Assembly (NCBI GenBank): GCA_024686055.1
Contig: JAIBDV010000213.1
Coordinates: 1-5,924 of the forward strand
Origin: Neptuniibacter sp.
Lineage (GTDB): Bacteria; Pseudomonadota; Gammaproteobacteria; Pseudomonadales; Balneatricaceae
Reading direction: 5' to 3'
Length of the DNA stretch: 5,924 nt
The notes beneath the pieces are model-generated. The model saw only the letters and a program-made list of their open reading frames with translations. It was not told where the DNA came from and made no database searches. The position numbers were made by a program, and so were the translations under genes. Position 1 is the first letter of the stretch, and each line of letters begins with the position of its first letter. This document shows, one piece after another, positions 1 to 4,603 of this stretch.

Positions 1-606
1 CAGAACAATAACGCTTAGCAGTAAAGGCAGGGCTAACCACTTGATCTGATTTATTTTTGTGGTGTTGTCGGGTTGTTTCAATAACAGGCTTAACAGCAAT
101 GGGGTGATCAGCAGGACGCCGAGAAAATCGCCGATCCACCAGATAGACATCATGTTCCAGTCCATGGCGCTGGCCGAGGTGAGGGACAGTGCGGTATTGG
201 CAACGAAGGTATTAATCCAGTTACAGCACAGGGCTGACAGAATAAAGAACACGACCTGGGAGTATTCCGGGCTATCGACGGTGTCCAGCCCACGGTAATG
301 CAAGACACGGTAGTTGACCCAGGCCTGCAGGGCTGAGCCCGCGGCGATGATCACGGGCATTGAGAAATCAGCGTTGAGGTCGCTGTTTTGCTGGGTCAGA
401 TGAAAGAGTAGCGAGCCAATAAAAACGGCGGGTAGAAAACGTTGACCAAACACCATGCATCCCGCCAGCGCCACCCCGGCTGACGGCCAGAGTGAGCTGA
501 TATGGGCCTGGGGGCTGATACTGGAAAATGCCCATGCAAGCACGATATACAGGCACAGCAGGCCAGCGTAAACGCTTTTGCGAGCTGTCGCTAGCGTTGG
601 GTGCAA
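1..606 (-). CDS. MASE1-domain membrane sensor protein, N-terminal part (runs off left edge)
   Basis: A single open frame on the minus strand gives 202 visible residues with no stop before the window edge. It is a hydrophobic multi-helix protein matching the MASE1 integral membrane sensor domain. The first helix is at about residues 12-29, followed by the WPSAG motif at 40-44, a further helix around 49-70, and helices near 85-102 and 117-142. The typical closing motif WWIGDFLGVLLITP is at 156-169, and another helix starts at 190. In known proteins MASE1 is the N-terminal sensory module of histidine kinases, GGDEF/EAL cyclic-di-GMP enzymes or PP2C-type regulators. The output domain lies outside the window, so the activity is unknown. 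No in-frame ATG or GTG lies between the upstream stop (near 690) and the WPSAG motif. The first ATG is after the first helix and too late. I placed the start at the TTG at 606-604. An ATT at 615-613 is the alternative and is better spaced from a purine-rich GGGGGG tract at 623-628. The MASE1 call is secure; the exact start is not. Confidence 0.85.
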   Translation of the reverse strand, partial: MHPTLATARKSVYAGLLCLYIVLAWAFSSISPQAHISSLWPSAGVALAGCMVFGQRFLPAVFIGSLLFHLTQQNSDLNADFSMPVIIAAGSALQAWVNYRVLHYRGLDTVDSPEYSQVVFFILSALCCNWINTFVANTALSLTSASAMDWNMMSIWWIGDFLGVLLITPLLLSLLLKQPDNTTKINQIKWLALPLLLSVIVL

Positions 607-622
607 GGTGTTAATAAGGCAT

Positions 623-630
623 CCCCCCTT
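623..630 (-). promoter_or_regulatory. Purine-rich tract, possible ribosome binding site of the MASE1 gene
   Basis: The minus strand reads AAGGGGGG here. It is 16 bases upstream of the in-frame TTG at 606, which is long for a Shine-Dalgarno. It is 7 bases upstream of an in-frame ATT at 615-613, which is ideal spacing but a very rare start codon. The tract therefore leaves the start undecided. Confidence 0.35.
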
Positions 631-793
631 ACCGGGTTGAAGGCTCTGGGTATGATAACGGCCAGCAACAGGGCCCTTTGCGGGTGTCTATCTGCTGTTG
701 TAAAAGCATTGCCGCTGAACAGGCACAGAGTTCGGACTCAGGGCGTAGAGATGGGTTTGTTTGCATGTCCATGCTCCCATTTTGTGTCTGGTC

Positions 794-821
794 AGTGTAG
801 TGCCTGGCCAGGTGTTTTCAA
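794..821 (-). promoter_or_regulatory. Candidate sigma70 promoter for the MASE1 gene with a palindrome in its spacer
   Basis: On the minus strand TTGAAA (plus 816-821) is followed after 16 bases by TACACT (plus 794-799). This is 5/6 and 4/6 to the sigma70 consensus. The spacer contains the perfect palindrome CCTGGCCAGG at 803-812, a position where a bound repressor would block RNA polymerase. The predicted leader to the MASE1 start would be about 180 bases. This is a match by eye only, and other weak promoters are possible. Confidence 0.35.
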
Positions 822-986
822 GCTGACAGAGATAACATTGATGAGTACACAGAGCAACAGGGGGGAGGTGAGCGGGGAGACGGTGGGTCAGAATAAAACG
901 CCGGAGGGCTGCCCAGGCCAAACGCCGTACATATCAGCACCTTCAGGGGCAGGCGGTTTACCGGCGTGGAAAAACGGTCACTGATG

Positions 987-1649
987 TCAGCTGTTGCTGC
1001 GCCAGTTGATAATCGGCCAGCCACGTTGCTGGGCGATGCTCAGCAAACGGGGGTGGGGGTTGGTGGCAAAGGGGTAATCAACGTAGTCCAGCAGCGCCAG
1101 ATCATTAATCGAGTCGCTGTAAAAGTGGGCATCGGCAGCGCTCTCGCCGGTCTGGGCCAGCCACTGCTGCAGCCGGGTGACTTTGCCTTCGCGAAAGCTC
1201 AGTACGCCTTCGGTGCTACCGGTCGCCCGGCCCTGGCTGTCACAGGCAATATTGATGGCCATAACATCCTCCACACCCAGGTGCGCCGCAATGGGCCGGA
1301 CGATGAAATCGGCGGTGGCCGAGATAATGACAACCCGCTGGCCAGCACGCTGTAATTCATGGATCAGCTGCTGGCCCTGAGGGTAGATGTACGGGGCAAT
1401 TTTGACGGCAACAAAATCGGCCACCATCTGCTCGATTTCGGCGGCGGTTTTACCCCGGACGGGCTGCAGGCTGAACGTCATATAGTCGCTCATCGACAGC
1501 TCTCCAGCGTTATAGAGCGCCATGTAGTCGGCGTCACGGCGCAGGAAGTCGGCATCCAGCTGGCCGGTTTCGACCAGATACGCCAGCCAGGCAGAACCGG
1601 AGTCGGTGGCGATCAGGGTTTCATCAAGATCAAATATTGCCAGTGTCAT
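987..1649 (-). CDS. HAD superfamily subfamily IB phosphatase (SerB-like), substrate unknown
   Basis: This is a cytoplasmic 220-residue magnesium-dependent phosphomonoester hydrolase of the haloacid dehalogenase fold. All four HAD motifs are intact. Motif I is FDLDETL, with the nucleophile D7 and the acid/base D9. Motif II is S110 in IISAT, motif III is K156 in FREGK, and motif IV is YSDSINDL with D179 and D183. The helical cap lies between motifs I and II (about 15-85), as expected for subfamily IB. The ending, with PFATNPHPRL and a GWPIINW near the C-terminus, fits the SerB-like HAD-IB group often annotated only as 'HAD-IB family hydrolase'. I chose the ATG at 1649, preceded by GAGAG five bases upstream. 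An upstream in-frame TTG at 1661 would add four residues and has no better signal. The gene starts 22 bases after the phosphodiesterase gene, so the two are almost certainly one transcript. The substrate cannot be read from sequence. Phosphoserine phosphatase proper is possible but not favoured. Confidence 0.9.
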   Translation of the reverse strand: MTLAIFDLDETLIATDSGSAWLAYLVETGQLDADFLRRDADYMALYNAGELSMSDYMTFSLQPVRGKTAAEIEQMVADFVAVKIAPYIYPQGQQLIHELQRAGQRVVIISATADFIVRPIAAHLGVEDVMAINIACDSQGRATGSTEGVLSFREGKVTRLQQWLAQTGESAADAHFYSDSINDLALLDYVDYPFATNPHPRLLSIAQQRGWPIINWRSNS

Positions 1650-1654
1650 AATTA

Positions 1655-1659
1655 CTCTC
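1655..1659 (-). promoter_or_regulatory. Ribosome binding site deciding the HAD gene start
   Basis: The minus strand GAGAG lies five bases before the ATG at 1649. It overlaps the alternative TTG codon at 1661, which makes the TTG unlikely. Confidence 0.55.
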
Positions 1660-1671
1660 AAATACTCAATA

Positions 1672-2502
1672 TCAGCAGTTGTTACCGGTGTGCCGGGGAG
1701 CAGTCAGTAATTCCCGGCACAGGGGTTTGTCGTGGGGGACATTCAGCAGCTGGCAGACGGTGCCGCACAGCTCGGTTTGCAGCGGGTCGGTGGCACCAAA
1801 GCTGAACTGGTCACCGATCACCCACAGCGGGACTTCACGTTCTTCGGCCAGCAGGCCGCCATGGGATTTGTCCGTGTTCATCCCGTGATCGGAGGTGATC
1901 AGGATCTGATAGCCTGCGGCCATCCAGATCGGCAGATATTCTGACAGTGCCATATCGGTATGGCGGGTAGTGTTGCGATAGTGAGCGCTATCAACCCCGG
2001 CACGATGGCCGGCGTCGTCAATGTTCATCGGATGGACCAGCAGGAAGTCCGGGTCATGCTGCTGGCGCAGGTGTTCAGCATCGTTGAACAGGTGGCAGTC
2101 CGGGTAGCTGTCGACACAGTAAAACAGGCCGTGTTGAATCAGCTGGCTTTCGTCATGGGTGTAGCGATCACGGATCGCATCCCAGGGGGTGCGGTTGTAT
2201 AGCTCGCTGAACCAGTGATAGGCCGCCGCCGCTGTGCGTTTACCCGCAGCACGGCTGAGCGAGAAGATGCTTTGCTGGGTTGAACGGCGGGTTATATGGT
2301 TATGGACGATGCCACTATGGGCCGGAACCACGCCGGTAAGAATGCACTCATAGAGTGGGCGTGACATGGAGGGCAGTTCGCACTGCATTTTGTACAGCCG
2401 GGCCAGCCCCTGCTCGCATAAGCCCTGGGTGAAGCCCATGCAGTCCCGGCCAACCTGGTAGTTGAGGCCGTCGAGGACAATCAGAATCACTTTGTTCGAC
2501 AT
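1672..2502 (-). CDS. Alkaline phosphatase superfamily protein (type I phosphodiesterase / nucleotide pyrophosphatase-like)
   Basis: This 276-residue protein is predicted to be a two-metal hydrolase of phosphate mono- or diesters. The superfamily metal-site pattern is complete: D11 in the opening strand VLDGLN; a likely nucleophile S47 in PSMSRP, at the place of Thr in the T-x-P motif of nucleotide pyrophosphatases, followed by the conserved LTG at 56-58; D162 and H166 in DDAGH; D205 and H206 in TSDHGM; and H214 in SHGG. The protein starts directly in the first core strand with no signal peptide, so it should be cytoplasmic, unlike most secreted family members. It is short for the family and appears to have only a small cap. 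The start is the ATG at 2502, preceded by AGGAAA at a good distance. The in-frame TTG at 2520 is upstream of that site and is rejected. It is the first gene of an operon with the HAD phosphatase and is transcribed divergently from etfBA. The family is clear; the substrate is not. Confidence 0.88.
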   Translation of the reverse strand: MSNKVILIVLDGLNYQVGRDCMGFTQGLCEQGLARLYKMQCELPSMSRPLYECILTGVVPAHSGIVHNHITRRSTQQSIFSLSRAAGKRTAAAAYHWFSELYNRTPWDAIRDRYTHDESQLIQHGLFYCVDSYPDCHLFNDAEHLRQQHDPDFLLVHPMNIDDAGHRAGVDSAHYRNTTRHTDMALSEYLPIWMAAGYQILITSDHGMNTDKSHGGLLAEEREVPLWVIGDQFSFGATDPLQTELCGTVCQLLNVPHDKPLCRELLTAPRHTGNNC

Positions 2503-2508
2503 ATCAGG

Positions 2509-2514
2509 TTTCCT
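2509..2514 (-). promoter_or_regulatory. Ribosome binding site deciding the phosphodiesterase start
   Basis: AGGAAA on the minus strand lies six bases before the ATG at 2502 (eight from the AGGA core). The upstream in-frame TTG at 2520 would place this site inside the coding region, so the ATG is the start. Confidence 0.75.
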
Positions 2515-2563
2515 GTACAACAGCGCCGGTCTGAGAAGTGGAGGTCGGCAGCAGTGGCGATTA

Positions 2564-2592
2564 ATTATCTGGTCTAGGCCAGATGATTGAAA
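2564..2592 (-). promoter_or_regulatory. Candidate promoter of the phosphodiesterase-HAD operon
   Basis: On the minus strand TTTCAA (plus 2587-2592) is followed after 17 bases by GATAAT (plus 2564-2569). The -10 is 5/6 to consensus; the -35 is weak (3/6). The near-palindrome at 2567-2584 fills the spacer and overlaps the -10, which would suit repression. The same TTGAAA at 2587-2592 read on the plus strand could be a -35 pointing towards etfB, with TTTTAT at 2611-2616. Predicted by eye only. Confidence 0.4.
2567..2584. promoter_or_regulatory. 18-bp near-palindrome, probable regulator binding site
   Basis: ATCTGGTCTAGGCCAGAT pairs at eight of nine positions about its centre, and the flanks extend it to 2563-2588 with one further mismatch. 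The hexamer arms ATCTGG and CCAGAT are, from memory, those of the E. coli FadR operator at fadB. However, that site is 17 bp with a five-base centre, while this one is 18 bp. The placement within a candidate promoter supports an operator role. The cognate regulator is not in the window. Confidence 0.55.
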
Positions 2593-2666
2593 GCGGCTAA
2601 TTTAACGGGTTTTTATTGCATGTACGTTTCAAAGAGTCAGATGTCTGTTTTTCCACCTCGTTCAAC

Positions 2667-2683
2667 AGCCCGGTATCCGGGCT
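2667..2683. repeat. Perfect 7-bp inverted repeat with a TAT loop in the divergent region
   Basis: AGCCCGG-TAT-CCGGGCT can form a GC-rich hairpin on either strand. No run of T follows on either side, so it is not a standard intrinsic terminator. It may be an operator, or a structure in the leader of one of the divergent transcripts. Confidence 0.5.
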
Positions 2684-2734
2684 CTGCCGCCGGCTGATCA
2701 TTAATGTGCACTCGATTGGTGGTTTTGGTTATTG

Positions 2735-2762
2735 TTGAACGGGGCGGGCTGGCTACTATGAC
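2735..2762 (+). promoter_or_regulatory. Candidate sigma70 promoter of etfBA
   Basis: TTGAAC (2735-2740) and TATGAC (2757-2762) are separated by 16 bases, each 4/6 to consensus. An overlapping option is TTGTTG (2732-2737) with TACTAT (2754-2759), also spaced by 16. Either gives a leader of about 35 bases to the etfB start. The match is modest and made by eye. Confidence 0.35.
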
Positions 2763-2792
2763 AGTTAGAACAAACAGAGCCAGCAGATAAAC

Positions 2793-2798
2793 GAGGGG
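2793..2798 (+). promoter_or_regulatory. Ribosome binding site of etfB
   Basis: GAGGGG lies four bases before the ATG at 2803. It is slightly close but purine-rich, and it supports this start, which also gives the standard N-terminus MKILVAVKRV of the family. Confidence 0.65.
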
Positions 2799-2802
2799 CG
2801 CT

Positions 2803-3552
2803 ATGAAAATACTGGTCGCGGTAAAGCGAGTGATCGATTACAACGTCAAGGTACGGGTCAAAGCAGACCAGACCGACGTTGATCTGGCCAATGTGAAAAT
2901 GGCGTTGAACCCGTTCTGTGAAATCGCAGTGGAACAGGCGGTGCGGCTGAAAGAAGCAGGCCAGGCTGACGAAATTGTGGTGGTGTCGGTGGGCAGTAAA
3001 AGCTGTGAAGAACAGCTGCGTACCGCGCTGGCACTGGGTGCGGATCGGGCGATTCGTATCGACACTGACGATGGCCCGGACTCGCTGTCAGTGGCACGGC
3101 TGCTGGCCGAGGTGGCCAGAACCGAGCAGCCAGGGCTGGTGTTGCTGGGTAAACAGGCGATCGATTCCGACAATAACCAGACCGGCCAGATGCTGGCCGC
3201 ATTGCTGGACTGGCCACAGGGCACCTTTGCCTGTGCCATGACCGTTACCGATGACGGGGTTGAAGTGACCCGTGAGGTGGATGGCGGCATGCAGACGGTT
3301 GCGCTGACTCAGCCCGCCATTGTGACCACCGATCTGCGCCTGAATGAGCCACGCTATGCCTCCCTGCCCAATATTATGAAAGCCAAACGCAAGCCACTGG
3401 CGGTGATCGAACCTGCCGCGCTGGGGGTGACAGTGGCCAGTAATATCCGTTTGCTGTCGGTCGAGCCACCTGCGGGTCGGGAAGCCGGGATCAAGGTTGG
3501 CTCGGTTGACGAGCTGGTCGACAAACTGAAAAACGACGCCAAAGTCATCTGA
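2803..3552 (+). CDS. etfB: Electron transfer flavoprotein subunit beta
   Basis: EtfB is the smaller subunit of the soluble ETF heterodimer. It holds the structural AMP and the surface that recognises partner dehydrogenases, and with EtfA it passes electrons from acyl-CoA and similar flavin dehydrogenases to ETF-ubiquinone oxidoreductase. The 249 residues are the usual length for the group I (housekeeping) type. The start MKILVAVKRV is typical. The family signature fits completely at 155-175, from VTREVDGG to PAIVT. The conserved nucleotide-site segment LLGKQAIDSDNNQTGQ is at 114-129. The partner-recognition loop SLPNIMKAK is at 187-195, with Leu188 at the place of the docking leucine known from mammalian ETF. 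It is the first gene of etfBA, and its stop codon overlaps the ribosome binding site of etfA. Nothing in it looks damaged. Confidence 0.97.
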   Translation: MKILVAVKRVIDYNVKVRVKADQTDVDLANVKMALNPFCEIAVEQAVRLKEAGQADEIVVVSVGSKSCEEQLRTALALGADRAIRIDTDDGPDSLSVARLLAEVARTEQPGLVLLGKQAIDSDNNQTGQMLAALLDWPQGTFACAMTVTDDGVEVTREVDGGMQTVALTQPAIVTTDLRLNEPRYASLPNIMKAKRKPLAVIEPAALGVTVASNIRLLSVEPPAGREAGIKVGSVDELVDKLKNDAKVI

Positions 3553-3558
3553 GGAGGG
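3551..3558 (+). promoter_or_regulatory. Strong ribosome binding site of etfA, overlapping the etfB stop
   Basis: GAGGAGGG begins within the etfB stop codon (3550-3552) and ends seven bases before the ATG at 3566. The overlap suggests coupled translation of the two subunits. It rules out the in-frame TTG at 3560, which would be too close. Confidence 0.8.
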
Positions 3559-3565
3559 ATTGAAT

Positions 3566-4495
3566 ATGCGTATTCTGGTCATTGCGGAACATGATAATCA
3601 GACCCTGAAACCGGCCACCCTGAGCACCCTGGCAGCGGCGGCAGAACTGGGCAGCGATATTAGCTTGCTGGTGGCAGGCCACCAGTGTCAGGCCGTTGCT
3701 GATCAGGCCGCTCAGGTGCCGACGGTAAGCAAAGTCCTGCTGGCGGATAACCCGGCCTGTGCTAACCAGCTGGCGGAGAATGTCGCCAGACTGGTGCTGG
3801 GGCTGGCCGAGGGCTATAGCCATATTCTGGCCCCTTCCACCACGACCGGTAAAAACCTGCTGCCACGGGTTGCCGCACTGCTGGGCGTGAACCAGCTGTC
3901 GGACATCAGCGCGGTGGTCAGTGCGGATACCTTCAAACGGCCGATTTACGCCGGTAATGCCATTGCCACGGTGCAGTCCAGTGATGCGGTCAAAGTGATC
4001 ACGGTGCGGGGTACTGCCTTTGATGCGGTGGCAGCGACCGGTGGCAGTGCGACGATCGAAACCGTCAGTGCGGACTGCGATGTGAAGCAGTCCTGCTTTG
4101 TCGGCGAAGAGCTGGCTTCCAGTGACCGGCCTGAACTGACCGCCGCCCGGGTGGTGGTGTCCGGTGGTCGTGGTATGGGCAACGGTGAGAACTTCGAGCT
4201 GCTGTATAACGTGGCAGACAAACTCGGTGCCGCCGTGGGTGCCTCACGGGCGGCGGTCGATGCCGGCTTTGTGCCCAACGATATGCAGGTCGGTCAGACC
4301 GGTAAAATGGTGGCGCCGGAGCTGTACATCGCGGTGGGTATCTCCGGGGCGATTCAGCATCTGGCGGGGATGAAAGACTCGAAAATCATTGTGGCCATCA
4401 ACAAGGATGAAGAAGCGCCGATCTTCCAGGTGGCTGACTATGGCCTGGTGGCGGACCTGTTTGAGGTGATGCCGGAACTGGAGCAGAAGCTCTGA
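3566..4495 (+). CDS. etfA: Electron transfer flavoprotein subunit alpha
   Basis: EtfA is the FAD-binding subunit of ETF and forms the redox-active heterodimer with EtfB in the cytoplasm. The 309 residues match the usual bacterial length. The N-terminal domain (about 1-185) has the ETF nucleotide-binding-like fold, starting MRILVIAEHD. The C-terminal FAD domain shows GRGMG at 201-205, GASRAAVDAGF at 225-235 and GQTGK at 243-247. The complete alpha signature from LYIAVGISGAIQH to AIN is at 253-279, and the flavin-contacting end NKDEEAPIFQVADYGLV is at 279-295. It starts 13 bases after etfB at the ATG at 3566, served by GAGGAGGG. It is followed by a long hairpin and the convergent chemoreceptor gene. 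No acyl-CoA dehydrogenase, ETF dehydrogenase or demethylase gene adjoins it here, so the main electron donor cannot be named from context. Confidence 0.97.
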   Translation: MRILVIAEHDNQTLKPATLSTLAAAAELGSDISLLVAGHQCQAVADQAAQVPTVSKVLLADNPACANQLAENVARLVLGLAEGYSHILAPSTTTGKNLLPRVAALLGVNQLSDISAVVSADTFKRPIYAGNAIATVQSSDAVKVITVRGTAFDAVAATGGSATIETVSADCDVKQSCFVGEELASSDRPELTAARVVVSGGRGMGNGENFELLYNVADKLGAAVGASRAAVDAGFVPNDMQVGQTGKMVAPELYIAVGISGAIQHLAGMKDSKIIVAINKDEEAPIFQVADYGLVADLFEVMPELEQKL

Positions 4496-4546
4496 GGCAT
4501 CAGGCCGGAGGTTACTTTAGCAGTTGACGCGCTTTACCCCTGAGCG

Positions 4547-4589
4547 CAGAGACAACAGCGCCCGGCATTGCCGGGCGTTGTTGTCTCTG
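4547..4589. terminator. Long convergent hairpin, probable bidirectional terminator between etfA and the chemoreceptor gene
   Basis: The arms run from CAGAGACAAC to GCCCGGCA on the left and from TGCCGGGC to GTTGTCTCTG on the right. They pair over about 20 bases with a single G-T wobble and a loop of only a few bases at the ATT centre. It lies in the 108-base gap between two converging genes, where a shared terminator is expected. Neither strand has a clear run of T after the stem, so termination may rely on the stem alone, on Rho, or the hairpin may protect both 3' ends. Confidence 0.75.
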
Positions 4590-4603
4590 GCGTGCGCTGT
4601 TGG

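Larger units (their letters stand above)
607..986. other. 380-base intergenic stretch, no convincing gene; probable leader and promoter of the MASE1 gene
   Basis: This gap lies between the end of the HAD phosphatase gene and the start of the MASE1 gene, both on the minus strand. Several small open frames cross it on both strands. None has a credible ribosome binding site, recognisable motif or convincing protein composition. It holds a candidate minus-strand promoter (794-821) with a perfect 10-bp palindrome CCTGGCCAGG (803-812) in its spacer, a GCATG-TC-CATGC inverted repeat at 763-774, and a C-rich tract at 623-628 that reads as a possible ribosome binding site on the minus strand. I see no strong terminator after the HAD gene. 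I do not recognise a riboswitch or small RNA, though a leader of about 180 bases would leave room for one. Confidence 0.5.
2503..2802. other. Divergent intergenic control region between the phosphatase operon and etfBA
   Basis: This 300-base gap contains no open frame of note. From left to right it holds the ribosome binding site of the phosphodiesterase gene, an 18-bp near-palindrome at 2567-2584 inside a candidate minus-strand promoter, an AT-rich stretch (about 2595-2635), a perfect 7-bp hairpin at 2667-2683, a TGATCA at 2695-2700, a candidate plus-strand promoter at 2735-2762, and the etfB ribosome binding site. Its position means it must hold both divergent promoters unless one operon is transcribed from elsewhere. 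Confidence 0.7.

Noticed and set aside
368..556. Minus-strand open frame of 62 codons within the MASE1 region
   Set aside because: It is in a different frame from the MASE1 protein; the overlapping frame gives the clear membrane domain with WPSAG and GDFLG motifs.
688..921. Minus-strand open frame of 77 codons starting with TTG, Cys- and His-containing
   Set aside because: There is no ribosome binding site and no recognisable family, and it overlaps the likely MASE1 promoter. A Cys/His content of this kind can arise by chance.
601..984. Plus-strand open frame of 127 codons across the intergenic stretch
   Set aside because: It starts at a GTG with no ribosome binding site, overlaps the start of the MASE1 gene, has no protein-like hydrophobic pattern or motif, and ends at the HAD gene.
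966..1805. Two plus-strand open frames (966-1355 and 1359-1805) opposite the HAD and phosphodiesterase genes
   Set aside because: Both are antisense to genes with complete catalytic motifs, and neither has motifs or start signals of its own.
2567..2584. Calling the palindrome a definite FadR operator
   Set aside because: The arms agree, but the centre is six bases rather than five, and no fadR or fad gene is in view, so only a general regulator site is claimed.
3088..3582. Minus-strand open frame of 164 codons opposite etfB
   Set aside because: It is a shadow of etfB, which carries the full family signature in the plus frame.
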